A DNA stretch of 31,677 nt, from NCBI GenBank assembly GCA_964607765.1, contig CAZSNT010000121.1, positions 1 through 31,677 on the forward strand. The letters run 5' to 3'. This document shows, one piece after another, positions 16,201-24,176 of the stretch. Both the position numbers and the translations under genes were made by a program. The stretch's first letter is position 1. Every line of letters starts with the position of its first letter. The stretch comes from CAZSNT01 sp964607765. GTDB lineage: Bacteria > Verrucomicrobiota > Lentisphaeria > Oligosphaerales > JABHEG01. Below the pieces are notes generated by a model. The model was not told the origin of the DNA. It saw nothing but the letters and a program-made list of their open reading frames with translations, and searched no databases.

Positions 16201-17130
16201 TTTGATCAGCCGTCCGTCTTTGTCCGCGCCATGTGCGTTGCCGGCGACACACTCTACGTCGCCGGCCCACCCGACGTGATGGACGAGCGTTACGCCTACC
16301 GCACTCCGGACGATCCGGCTGTGCTGGCCCTGATCAAGCGGCAGGAGGAAGCGTACGACGGCAAGCACGGCGCCCAGCTCTGGGCCGTGGACAAGGCGAC
16401 CGGCAAACCCCTGGCCCGGCACCAGCTCGATGTCGTGCCCGTATTCGATGGCCTGGCTGCGGCTGGGGGGAATCTGTATCTGACCACGACCGACGGTCGC
16501 GTGCTGTCCCTGGCCGGCGCCGCTGTCGAGAAGCTGCCGTCGTTGGCAGGTGAGCCCGCCCAGGTCAAGTGGGACGAGCCCGAGGACGTCAAGTACCTGT
16601 TGCCGCTGCCCGAACCGAAAGACGCAGACTTCGCCGTGCTCAAAGGCTGCAAGACCTTCGTGTCCGAGCTGGGATACCGGCTGAAAGCGAACGCCAAACA
16701 GACGGTTGGCGTGGCGCTGAAAAAGCTCGACGCCCCCATCACCGGCACGGCGACATTCCGCACGAAGATTCGCGCCGTGCCTGATGCACAGGGCCTGCTG
16801 CGCAACGGGTATCTGGCCTTTGGCAACAGCACGAAGGAAGACGAGCTCGTCAAGTGCGGTGTCCGGCTGCAACCGCAGACGGCCGCCATCATCCAAGGCC
16901 CGCTGATGGGCAAGAACAAGGCCAAGTCGGGCAAGGTGGATGCGCCTGAGAAGAAGGGCCTCGAGGCTACCGTTACGGTCGATCTGGGCGCGCAGAACGT
17001 GACGTTCATTGCCAACGGTGTCACGCTGGAAGCGCCGCTCGCCACACCGCTGAAAGCCATCACCCACGTGGGCTATGTCATGGACAGCGCGCTCGTTGAC
17101 GTGACCCCCGTCGAGATCGAGACCGAGTAG
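13219..17130 (+). CDS. Giant exported PQQ-like beta-propeller protein with N-terminal methyltransferase-like domain
   Basis: 1303 aa; ATG 13219 with GGAGGAA at 13204-13210. The signal peptide ends near residue 29 (FASA before QSG). Residues about 33-145 resemble a class I SAM methyltransferase core: VVVHLGCGKDAA (46-55, motif I), GLDTDPAAVAAARKAL (71-86, acidic motif II) and FVNLIVAEEP (111-120). From about 160 to 560 and again from about 620 (DDWPTFRHDERRSG) to 1130 there are two runs of PQQ-enzyme-type WD-like blades (VYALDAGTGKQLWAY, VYALRASDGVLAW). The C-terminal ~170 residues form a beta-rich module. Related propellers are abundant in PVC bacteria and are thought to bind ligands or scaffold complexes outside the cytoplasm. 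SAM is not expected there, so the first domain is probably a degenerate or ligand-binding remnant. No catalytic residues can be assigned. Confidence 0.85.
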   Translation: MAIPHFPRPRWHVAGITAAAVLFCSFASAQSGAELLKMSGVRGGVVVHLGCGKDAALTLALRQNDGYVVQGLDTDPAAVAAARKALLAAGRYGPVAVDQWDGRRVPYADNFVNLIVAEEPAQVTDTELLRALAPNGVALVRRNGQWRKQVKPWPAAMDHWTHYFHGPDGNPTGDDTLVAPPTRLQWLGGPGWSRHHDHVASMSALVSANGRLFYILDEGSRASIQLPSYWRLIARDAFNGTVLWKRDIPKWISKDFGLKSGPAHLLRRLVAVGDRVYVTLGIDAPATVLDAATGETVTTCQKSTFTREIVVVEDTAVLVVGQEKSRLPDYRRVGTYVWSNTRASNSQWGWNGAVRNVVVCDAVSGRQRWSRETPVAPCSLVANASSIVFHDGTKLVCLDRRTGDTRWEGAETPLKLPVQSNTGPRVLIHGDMVLFSPGNRQVSGWSLKDGKKVWEQRQKPSGHLSLKDLFVVDGLAWTAAIAGNRDDGVWIGYDPVTGEKKREFPPDVDLHWFHHRCYPAKASGKFLITGRNGTEYVDLTKEHWTPNHWVRGGCIYGVMPCNGMTYASMDACGCQLEAKLSGFKALASWPLPQLTPAELSAESRLQRGPAFGKVTGLTAGADDWPTFRHDERRSGASSVALSATGTTWKTTLGGRLTAPTVAAGKLFVAARDKHTVYALDAGTGKQLWAYTTGGQTDTPPTYHNGLVLFGSADGYVYALRASDGVLAWRFRAAPIDRRMMAWERIESAWPVHGSVLVRKDATGRSVAYCTAGRSIYLDGGIRFLRIEAETGTLLGEVVWDDQDPESDETMHNAYLKKTPGNTMPVGLSDVLSCDGRNLWMRSQKIDFQGKRSEMTVLAANDQPADDAHLFCQIGFTDDSYFFRSYWTYGRRMTGGYGGWYQAGRVVPSGRILCFDDKAVYGYGRKPEYMVNSSVIEYQLFAANKAVAKEDIDRVSKADRAIRQRRPEKNATSSDWRLRWFFPQEDLTSTRFGWRFDQPSVFVRAMCVAGDTLYVAGPPDVMDERYAYRTPDDPAVLALIKRQEEAYDGKHGAQLWAVDKATGKPLARHQLDVVPVFDGLAAAGGNLYLTTTDGRVLSLAGAAVEKLPSLAGEPAQVKWDEPEDVKYLLPLPEPKDADFAVLKGCKTFVSELGYRLKANAKQTVGVALKKLDAPITGTATFRTKIRAVPDAQGLLRNGYLAFGNSTKEDELVKCGVRLQPQTAAIIQGPLMGKNKAKSGKVDAPEKKGLEATVTVDLGAQNVTFIANGVTLEAPLATPLKAITHVGYVMDSALVDVTPVEIETE

Positions 17131-17160
17131 CCCGTTCTCGGGCCACCCGCGCGTGTGGCG

Positions 17161-18414
17161 TCATCGGGAGGCCGAACGTCCTCGTGCGTCGGCGTCCCGA
17201 CTCGCCCCCCGCTCCGTGCCGGGCAGGAACACCGAGACACCCGCTCCCAGCAACCATGCCGCGCCGCCCGCAACGGCGAACGCCGGGGCGATGGAGCCGG
17301 TGCTGTCAGCAACGAGTCCGCCCACGACCGGGCCGAACACCTGCCCCACACCGAACACCACCGTTGCCACGCCTATGGCCGCCGGGGCCAGCCGCGCTCC
17401 GAACACGTCGCCGCACAGCGCTGACACCACCGCCGGGATGCTCCACGCCGTGCACGCGAACAGGACGCCTGAGAACAGGGCCACGCTGCGGCCGTGACAC
17501 AACCCCACGATCAGGAACGCGGCGCCTTGGAGCAGGTAGATCACGACGAGGGCCAGTCGACGCCCCCACCGATCCGAAAACGCGCCCCACACAAAGCCGC
17601 TGATGATGGAGGCCAGCCCGATGCGTGTCCAGATCAGGCCCGCGTCAGCCGTCGACAGGCCCAGGCCGCGAACAAGGTGTTTCACGAAGAACGTGGCATA
17701 AATGCTGTAAGAGAAGCCGAAAGCGAAGTAGGCCACCGAGATCCGCCAGAGCATGGGGGATCTCAGAATGGGCGGCGGCGTTGTCGGATCGGCCTCGGCC
17801 TCGGGCGTTGGGCCCGGGCGAGCTGCCTCGGCCGGCCGGTCGCGAAGCAGTGCCGCGCACAGTGCGCAGATCACCAGTGTCACGGCGCCGAACGCGTACC
17901 AACAGTGGCGCCAGCCATCGGCGCCGCCCCGGCTCAGCAGCAGCGGCACGGTCGCGCCGGTGACCGCCAGTCCCAGGCTGGACCCGCTCACCGCACAGCC
18001 GGCTGCCAACCCCCGGCGCCTGCCCGTGAACCAGGCACACAGCAGCGCCATGGCCGGGACGTTGGCTGCGGCACCCCCTGCGCCGCACAGGAAACGGCCC
18101 GCGCAAGCCGCGGTAAACGTCGGAAACGCGCCCGTTGCCAGCATGGCCACCCCCACCAATGCCAGCGCCAGCGTGATCACAATGCTCGGCCCGTACCGCG
18201 TCGCCAGCACACCCGCGCCAATCGCCAGCAGCACATAGCCCAGTGAGTTCCAGGACTGGAGCTGGCCGCTCTGCGTGTTCGTCAGCCCCAGCGCTTCCTG
18301 CATCGACGGAAGCACCATGCTGAACCCGAATCGGCCCAGCCCGAGCGAGGCGAAGACCACCAGAACGGTGAGAGCGAGGGTCAGCGCGGCGCGATGGCGA
18401 GATGGTTCAGGCAT
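17161..18414 (-). CDS. MFS transporter (YbfB/YjiJ-like)
   Basis: 417 aa with about twelve hydrophobic helices split into two halves by a charged, Pro-rich loop around residues 195-215 (DRPAEAARPGPTPEAEADP). The N-terminus GRFGFSMVLPSMQEALGLT resembles the YbfB/YjiJ branch of the major facilitator superfamily. The inter-helix motif FSDRWGRRLALV in the second half is the classic D-R-x-G-R-R signature. Secondary transporters of this superfamily use an ion gradient; the cargo is unknown, and sugar or acid monomers would fit the neighbourhood. It is convergent with the PQQ-propeller gene (30-base gap) and divergent from the GH42-like gene across a repeat-rich region. ATG 18414 has AAAGGA about 10 bases upstream on this strand. 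Confidence 0.92.
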   Translation of the reverse strand: MPEPSRHRAALTLALTVLVVFASLGLGRFGFSMVLPSMQEALGLTNTQSGQLQSWNSLGYVLLAIGAGVLATRYGPSIVITLALALVGVAMLATGAFPTFTAACAGRFLCGAGGAAANVPAMALLCAWFTGRRRGLAAGCAVSGSSLGLAVTGATVPLLLSRGGADGWRHCWYAFGAVTLVICALCAALLRDRPAEAARPGPTPEAEADPTTPPPILRSPMLWRISVAYFAFGFSYSIYATFFVKHLVRGLGLSTADAGLIWTRIGLASIISGFVWGAFSDRWGRRLALVVIYLLQGAAFLIVGLCHGRSVALFSGVLFACTAWSIPAVVSALCGDVFGARLAPAAIGVATVVFGVGQVFGPVVGGLVADSTGSIAPAFAVAGGAAWLLGAGVSVFLPGTERGASRDADARGRSASR

Positions 18415-18741
18415 GCACGGTCGGTCCTTTCTTCACGTGTGGCAGGGCGGTCCCGAATCTACCGGCGCCGCGTCGGGAGTCAATAGCGGCGTACCAGCCG
18501 ACGGCAAATCCGTGGCGTGGTGTTTTCCGGTCATGCGTGTCCGGAAAACGGGTGGCGCCGCTACCGCGTTCCGGACTGTTTTCCGGTCGTGGCGCTGCTC
18601 GCAAGACGTTTTCCGGTCATACTCAGTGCGCGTGATGTTCTCCGGTCATGCGTCTTGGCGTCCCCGTCCTCGTCCTTCTCGCGACACGGATTGTGCGGCA
18701 CTATCTTGCCCGTCAGACCAGGCTGACATCAGGAGTGTCCA
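18415..18741. other. 327-bp divergent regulatory region between the MFS and GH42-like genes
   Basis: No gene. It contains the TTTTCCGG array described separately (18523-18645), a C/T-rich stretch (18661-18680) and AGGAG at 18731-18735, the ribosome binding site of the GH42-like gene. No confident -35/-10 pair was identified on either strand. Confidence 0.6.
18523..18645. repeat. TTTTCCGG motif array
   Basis: TTTTCCGG at 18523-18530, its inverse CCGGAAAA at 18541-18548, then TTTTCCGG at 18579-18586 and 18609-18616 and TTCTCCGG at 18638-18645. The last three direct copies start 30 and 29 bases apart; several continue as TCATGCGT or TCAT. The first pair forms a 26-bp interrupted palindrome. This is either a multi-site operator for the divergent MFS and GH42-like genes or part of a dispersed repeat family. 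Confidence 0.6.
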
Positions 18742-21700
18742 ATGAACGCGGCATCACGAACTGCCATCGTTTTTCCAGCGGCCGTCTTTCTTGTCTGCGG
18801 CCTCTGCGCCGGGGGGCTCAAGCCCCTGACCGTAGTCGAGCATTTGCGGAACGGCGGCTTTGAGACGGCAGCCGAGGACGGCACTCCCGTCGGTTGGCGG
18901 CATCGGTCGGACCTGCCCGATGGCGTCGAGCTCGGACGGGCTACGCAGAATCCACACTCGGGTGAGCACTGTGCCGTGATCCGCAGCTCTTACACCGAGG
19001 ACCGGCCCTGGTTCTGGTGGGAACAGCCGGTCCGGCTCAGGGGCGGGAGCCGCTACCGCGTGTCGCTGTGGCTGCGCCGCGAGGACATGACCCGCGGCGG
19101 CGTGGTGCTGTTGTCCTGCCTTGACGCGGCCGGCAAAAGCACCCGCAGGCTTCAGGTCGCCCCCATCCCGGGCGGCACAGCGCCGTGGACGGAAGTTGCC
19201 CGGGAACTGGACGTGCCTGCGGGCACCGTTCGAGGTCTGCTCCAGGTCTCGATGCACGGCTCGGGCCGCCTTTGGCTGGATGATGTGACGCTCAGCTCCG
19301 CACTCCGGCCGACGGTCACGCCCGTGGCGTCCTCGGCTGGCCTCTATCCTGTACTGCGTCGGTCCGGCATCGCGATCGACGGCGACACGGGTGACTGGGA
19401 CGGCGTGGCGCGTACGAGCGTGCGTTCCGCATACCAAGTCTCGCACGCGGAAGCCATCATCATGGACCGGGAGGGCTCCGCGGGCGCCGCGGACTTGAGC
19501 TTCGATTTCTCGCTCACGTACGGCCGAGCCGACCTGCAGCTTCTGGTCGAGGTGCGCGATCAGAAGCACCGCACGCAGAAGCCGTACTGGCAGGGGGACA
19601 GTATCCAGTTTGCTCTGGATACCGCTTACGACCGGTCAGACGCCGGCTACGGCCCCCACGATTTTGCCATCGGCGTCAAGTTTGGTGACGATCGTACCGC
19701 GACTGCCGTGGTCGAGCGCAAGCCCGAGGCGGCCCGTCTGACCGCCTCCGACCTGTCGGTGGCGTTGATGCGGCGGGATGGCGGCTACGTGGTGGAACTC
19801 GCTGTTCCGTGGTCCGACCTGGGCTGCGGCAGGCCCGAGCACAACGAGCGCATGGGGTTTGCCATCGTCGTGAACGACAGTGACGGCAAGGGGCGCAAGT
19901 GGGCGCAGTGGGCGTCCGGGATCGCGACCGGGAAACGGCCGTCCGAGTACGGCACGGCGCTGTTCCTGGGCGAAGGTGAGACCACGGGGCTGCTCCTGGC
20001 GCCCCCCAAACGTGCTCTCACCGATCTGCGCCCCATCGAGCTGCAGGCGCTGCTTGTGTCGCTCGGCCCGGCGCGCCGGCCTGTACCCCTTGCGTTGCGT
20101 GTTGAAGGCACGGGTCTTGTCGACAGGCGACTGGTCACGTTGGCGCGGGGCATCACGGCCGTTCCGCTGGTCTATGCGGGAGGAGCACTGCCTGCCGGGC
20201 GTCAGACTCTGGGGCTCGGTTCAGGAGACACTGTCAGTATGATCACGGTCGACGTGCTGCCGTTGCGTGAGACTGTCGAGCACGTGCAGGCCGGTCTCGT
20301 CAGGATCCGCCGGCAGATGACGGAGCTCGATGCCTGCATAGAGCGTGGCCGTGCCGCACAACTGGATGTGGCCTTTCCGGACGCGACATTGGCCACTGCA
20401 CAGCAGTTCTGCCGGTGGATCCCCGTCGATCTCGAGCGGGAGGGCGACGAGGAACTGGCTGCCCGCCAGGTGGACAGGCTCGAGCCGCTGCTCGCTGCCG
20501 CTTTGCGTGAGGCGAGAGATGTCCTCGCCGCGCCGGAGCGGAACCCCGCTGTGGCACAGCCGGACGTGATGCAGGCCGTGATGCGCGACGGCGGCTGGTA
20601 CGTCGGGAACCGGCCCGTGTTCCTGATTGGCTTCAACCAGTTCGACAGGGAGTTCTGGCCGGACCTGTTGCGGCTTGGCGGCAATTTCGACACGACCGGG
20701 GGCGGCGCGGCCGCCTACCTCATGCGCAACGGCCCCGAACCGGACTTGGCGATGATTGCGCAGCAGACTGTTGCGTCGGTCAAAGCCGCCGCCGCCCTCG
20801 GCATCCGGTCCGACATCCACTTCGGGCATCGCATGCCGGTGTGGGCCGAAGTGGAGCATCCCGACATCACGGCGGCCGAGGGGCACTTCATGTTCTACGA
20901 CATCGACCACCCGGCAGCGCGGCGTCTTACCTGCAGCATGATGGAGAGCGTTGCCCGTGCCATCCGCGACCTGCCCGGTGTCGCGTGCTATGACCTTTGG
21001 AACGAAGCAGCCTACCACCGCATGTCCAAACGCGGACTGGCCAGGTTCAGGGATGCCATGAAGACGCAGTACGGCACAATTGACCGGCTCAACGCTGCTT
21101 GGGGAACGACGGTTGCGGACTTCGCACACTTGCGTCCGGTCACACGCGATCCGGACCAACCGGCAGCTTACGCCGACTGGGTACGCTGGAACAACGCGCG
21201 GTTCGGCAGCTACGTTGCGGAGATGCGCGAGGCGGTGCGGCGCGGCGACCCCGATGCCCTGACCACGGTGAAGTTCTCGAACGAGGCCGTGATCGTCGGG
21301 TCGCAGAACCACGCGTTCCGAACGCAGCGGACAAGCCGGCACAACATGGGTGTGGACCGCTACGCCATGGCGCAACTGCTCGAGATCCAGGGCTGTGACA
21401 CGCGTCCCACGCTGCTCTCGCCCTATTACGCATTCGCCTGGCGCTATCCCGGCATGGCTTATGATCTGCAGCGTTCCGTGGCTCCCGACAAGCCCATCGA
21501 TGATTCGGAGTGGCACGGCATCCAGACCGTCTACCACGAGGACGTCGACCAGCCGGGCGCGTTCCTTGATGCGGCGCTCTGGTTCTCGTACCTGCACGGC
21601 ATGGACATGAATCTGACGTGGTGGTGGTCGCGCAACGGCACGGCGCCGAAGTCGCAGTGGTTCCGGGGCAGCCTGCTCACGCAGCCGCAACTGCTCGACG

Positions 21701-22392
21701 CGTGGGCGCGGAACAGCATCCAGGTGCAGCGATTCGCGCCGCAGATCGTGGCGTTCCAGGACAGCCGTGCGCGGGTCCGGATCCTGTTCTCCAAGCCCTC
21801 GGCCATTCTTGATCTCGAGTACCTGGACTGTCAGCGCGGGCTTTACGAGGCGCTCAATTGGTTTGGGCTCGACACGGGGTTCGTGACCGAGGAGATGCTC
21901 CTCGCCGGTTTCCACGACTGCGACTTGCTGTTCATTCCGCGCGCAAAGCACGGGTCGCGGGGTGTGCGCGCCGCCGTCGCGGCCCTCGCGGCGCGGGGAG
22001 TGACCGTCGTGCTGATTGGCGATCAGTGCCTGACACTTGATCCGCACGGGAAGGAGCTTGCGGCGGCTCGGCCGTTGAGGGCACGGTCACTGTCGGATGC
22101 GGGGGACCTGGCCGTGCTTGAGCAAGTGCTGGGCGACGCCGACTGCCGCCCCGACTTCCGCTGCATCGGCCCGGACGGACACACAAGCAAGCCGGTCGAG
22201 TTCCGTACGGTCCGCACGGGAGCGGGCACGCTCGGTTACCTCATCGGACTGGGGCGGGAGACGTGTGAGGTGACGATCACGCATCGCGGTAAGCCGGCGC
22301 GATGGCGCAGTCTTCTCAGTGGGCGGCACTACTCGGGCAAGCGCACCGTTGCCGCTTACGACGTTGATATGTTCGAGTTTGAACAGGACTGA
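18742..22392 (+). CDS. Exported GH42-like glycoside hydrolase with two N-terminal carbohydrate-binding modules
   Basis: 1216 aa; ATG 18742 with AGGAG at 18731-18735. Signal peptide at about 1-24. Residues about 33-190 form a CBM4/9-like jelly roll (RNGGFETAAEDGTPVGW, LWLDDVTLSS). Residues about 205-420 resemble CBM9/DOMON (IDGDTGDWDGVA, DSIQFALDTAYD, VELAVPWSDLG). A linker leads to a TIM barrel from about 605. The acid/base candidate is Glu755 in YDLWNEA and the nucleophile candidate is Glu923 in DDSEWHG; the 168-residue spacing agrees with GH42 beta-galactosidases, as does the YGTIDRLNAAWGT stretch after the first Glu. The C-terminal ~200 residues resemble the A4-type trimerisation domain (LLFIPRAKHG). 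Predicted extracytoplasmic exo-glycosidase; the sugar cannot be fixed from sequence. Confidence 0.85.
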   Translation: MNAASRTAIVFPAAVFLVCGLCAGGLKPLTVVEHLRNGGFETAAEDGTPVGWRHRSDLPDGVELGRATQNPHSGEHCAVIRSSYTEDRPWFWWEQPVRLRGGSRYRVSLWLRREDMTRGGVVLLSCLDAAGKSTRRLQVAPIPGGTAPWTEVARELDVPAGTVRGLLQVSMHGSGRLWLDDVTLSSALRPTVTPVASSAGLYPVLRRSGIAIDGDTGDWDGVARTSVRSAYQVSHAEAIIMDREGSAGAADLSFDFSLTYGRADLQLLVEVRDQKHRTQKPYWQGDSIQFALDTAYDRSDAGYGPHDFAIGVKFGDDRTATAVVERKPEAARLTASDLSVALMRRDGGYVVELAVPWSDLGCGRPEHNERMGFAIVVNDSDGKGRKWAQWASGIATGKRPSEYGTALFLGEGETTGLLLAPPKRALTDLRPIELQALLVSLGPARRPVPLALRVEGTGLVDRRLVTLARGITAVPLVYAGGALPAGRQTLGLGSGDTVSMITVDVLPLRETVEHVQAGLVRIRRQMTELDACIERGRAAQLDVAFPDATLATAQQFCRWIPVDLEREGDEELAARQVDRLEPLLAAALREARDVLAAPERNPAVAQPDVMQAVMRDGGWYVGNRPVFLIGFNQFDREFWPDLLRLGGNFDTTGGGAAAYLMRNGPEPDLAMIAQQTVASVKAAAALGIRSDIHFGHRMPVWAEVEHPDITAAEGHFMFYDIDHPAARRLTCSMMESVARAIRDLPGVACYDLWNEAAYHRMSKRGLARFRDAMKTQYGTIDRLNAAWGTTVADFAHLRPVTRDPDQPAAYADWVRWNNARFGSYVAEMREAVRRGDPDALTTVKFSNEAVIVGSQNHAFRTQRTSRHNMGVDRYAMAQLLEIQGCDTRPTLLSPYYAFAWRYPGMAYDLQRSVAPDKPIDDSEWHGIQTVYHEDVDQPGAFLDAALWFSYLHGMDMNLTWWWSRNGTAPKSQWFRGSLLTQPQLLDAWARNSIQVQRFAPQIVAFQDSRARVRILFSKPSAILDLEYLDCQRGLYEALNWFGLDTGFVTEEMLLAGFHDCDLLFIPRAKHGSRGVRAAVAALAARGVTVVLIGDQCLTLDPHGKELAAARPLRARSLSDAGDLAVLEQVLGDADCRPDFRCIGPDGHTSKPVEFRTVRTGAGTLGYLIGLGRETCEVTITHRGKPARWRSLLSGRHYSGKRTVAAYDVDMFEFEQD

Positions 22393-22470
22393 ACGGTCAT
22401 CCGCTCACACCGCACCCGCGGGAAAGGGGCCATCTCAGAATAGGGCCGCTGACGTCGATTGGGCGCTTCC

Positions 22471-22554
22471 CCTGGGACCGCCGAGCACCAGCTCGGCATC
22501 CGGGAACGCAACCCAAGTGACCGCGGAGCCGAGCTGGTGCTCGGCGGTCCCAGG
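22471..22554. repeat. Inverted pair of 27-bp family B repeats
   Basis: Arms 22471-22497 and 22528-22554 are perfect inverted copies separated by 30 bases; each arm also folds on itself (GCCGAGC-ACCA-GCTCGGC). The third copy is at 5947-5973. The pair lies in the 221-bp gap between the convergent GH42-like and sulfatase genes. A long cruciform or bidirectional transcript-end structure is possible, but no T-tracts flank it. Confidence 0.9.
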
Positions 22555-22613
22555 TTGAGTCTGCCCGGTAGAGCGTCTCTGGGACGGCCCTCTCCCGCAG
22601 CAAGGGAGGACTA

Positions 22614-24002
22614 TTACTTCTTCTTCTTCTTCTTCTTCTTCACGGCCTTCTTCTTTTCCTCCGGCGGCTTGCCGGTGTACTTGCCGTCGTCTTTCTGGCT
22701 GCGCGGCTCGACCCAGGCTTCGGCCATGAAGTCGCCCAGCTTCTTGGCGATATCCGGGTGCTCGGCCGCCAGGTCGTTCTTCTCGCCGATGTCCTTGCTG
22801 AGGTCGTAGAGCCTGACCTTGCCCGGCTGTCCGATTCCCTTCCACTTGCCCATGCGCACGGCGCGGTTCTTGCCGCTGGCCCAGAACAGGTAATCATGCT
22901 TGCGCTGCACGCCGGTGCCGGTCAGCGTGGGCACGACGGAGATGCCGTCCGTGTCGTCAGGGACCTCGTGCGCCACGCCGGCCAGTTCGGCCAGAGTGGG
23001 CATCACGTCCGGGAAGTACCAGGGCAGGTCGCTCACCGCGCCGGGCTTGATCCGGCCGGGCCAGCGCACGACCATGGGCACGCGGATCCCCCCCTCGTTC
23101 ATGGAGCGCTTGTGCCCGGTCATCTCCCCGGAGGATCTGTGCACGGAATCGAAACGCTTTGCCGCGCCGTTGTCCGAGGTGAAGAACATGATGGTGTGCT
23201 CGTCGATCTGCAGCTCCTTGAGCAGCGCAATGATCTCGCCGACCTGCCGGTCCATCATCGAGTCCATGGCAGCGGCCACCTTTTCCGCGTGGCCCCACGG
23301 CTTCTCCTTGTCCTTGTACAGAGCCCAGGCGGGCTCGTCTTCCGGGATCTGGTAGGCGGCGTGTGGCGGCGTCCACGGACAGTAGCAGAAGAACGGCCGG
23401 GCCTTGTTCTCCTTGATGAAGGCGATCGTTTCGTCGAAGATCGCGTGGTGTGTGTAGCGTCCGTTCAGTTCGACCTTCTCGCTGTTCCGGAACAGGTGTG
23501 TGTAATACGTGTGTGCGTGCCACTGGTTGTAGTAACCGTAAAACAGGTCGAAGCCCTGGTTCTCGGCGGCGCCGGGTTTGCCCTGATTGCCCAGCCCCCA
23601 CTTGCCGAAACCGCCCGTGACATACCCCGCCTTGTTGAGCACTTCCGCTACCGTCACGTCCTCGGGGCGCAGCGGGATCCCGCCGCTGTTGCCGCGCACC
23701 GGTGTGTGGCCTTTGTGCGTGCCGGTCATCAGCGTGCTTCGGGCGGGGGCGCAGACCGTGTCGCCGGAGTAGCAGTCAGTGAATTTCACGCCCTCGGTGC
23801 ACATACGGTCGATGTTCGGAGTCAGGATCGTCTTGCTCCCGTAGCAGCCGAGGTCGTGATAGCCCATATCATCGACCATGATGAAGATGATATTCGGCTT
23901 GCGCTCGGGAGCGTTTTGGGCCGAGCCCCGCAGCGGCAGTGCGAGTCCCGCCATTCCCGCTGCCGTGCCGGCCATGAACTGTCTGCGAGTGACTGGTGCC
24001 AT
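22614..24002 (-). CDS. Tat-exported sulfatase with canonical formylglycine motif
   Basis: Start at 24002 (462 aa), because on this strand GAGGAG lies 9 bases before it; the upstream ATG at 24029 would leave that site inside the gene. The N-terminus TRRQFMAG followed by a hydrophobic stretch is a Tat signal. The sulfatase motif is C-A-P-A-R (Cys84-Arg88) in TVCAPARSTLMTG, with metal ligands Asp44/Asp45 in IMVDDMG and the DNG of TSDNGAAKRF. The Cys is oxidised to formylglycine by a maturase that is not in this window. The family hydrolyses sulfate esters on glycans. The C-terminus is a Lys-rich tail ending in eight Lys, all encoded by AAG. It is convergent with the GH42-like gene and downstream of the heparinase-like lyase, which fits breakdown of a sulfated uronate polysaccharide. 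Confidence 0.93.
   Translation of the reverse strand: MAPVTRRQFMAGTAAGMAGLALPLRGSAQNAPERKPNIIFIMVDDMGYHDLGCYGSKTILTPNIDRMCTEGVKFTDCYSGDTVCAPARSTLMTGTHKGHTPVRGNSGGIPLRPEDVTVAEVLNKAGYVTGGFGKWGLGNQGKPGAAENQGFDLFYGYYNQWHAHTYYTHLFRNSEKVELNGRYTHHAIFDETIAFIKENKARPFFCYCPWTPPHAAYQIPEDEPAWALYKDKEKPWGHAEKVAAAMDSMMDRQVGEIIALLKELQIDEHTIMFFTSDNGAAKRFDSVHRSSGEMTGHKRSMNEGGIRVPMVVRWPGRIKPGAVSDLPWYFPDVMPTLAELAGVAHEVPDDTDGISVVPTLTGTGVQRKHDYLFWASGKNRAVRMGKWKGIGQPGKVRLYDLSKDIGEKNDLAAEHPDIAKKLGDFMAEAWVEPRSQKDDGKYTGKPPEEKKKAVKKKKKKKK
22617..22640 (-). repeat. (AAG)8 microsatellite at the sulfatase C-terminus
   Basis: On the plus strand CTT is repeated eight times without interruption, directly inside the sulfatase stop codon (22614-22616), encoding the last eight lysines. 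Trinucleotide slippage here would change tail length without a frameshift. Confidence 0.9.
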
Positions 24003-24176
24003 TCCGGAGTACTCCTCTGTGTTGGTCAAGGGAGTCGAACGCTTGCTCTCAACGCCTTGCGCGCTCCCACAGCTCGTCCACTATATCGCGAAAACGCAGC
24101 ATCGACGTCACACGGACGCCTTCGCAAGTGCGGGCGCCAGCGCTGACTGTGGCGGCACCGCTGAACGCTCACGCCC

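Noticed and set aside
22758..24146. Long plus-strand open frame opposite the sulfatase gene
   Set aside because: It is the antisense shadow of a gene with full sulfatase motifs, a Tat signal and a ribosome binding site; its translation has no recognisable domain.
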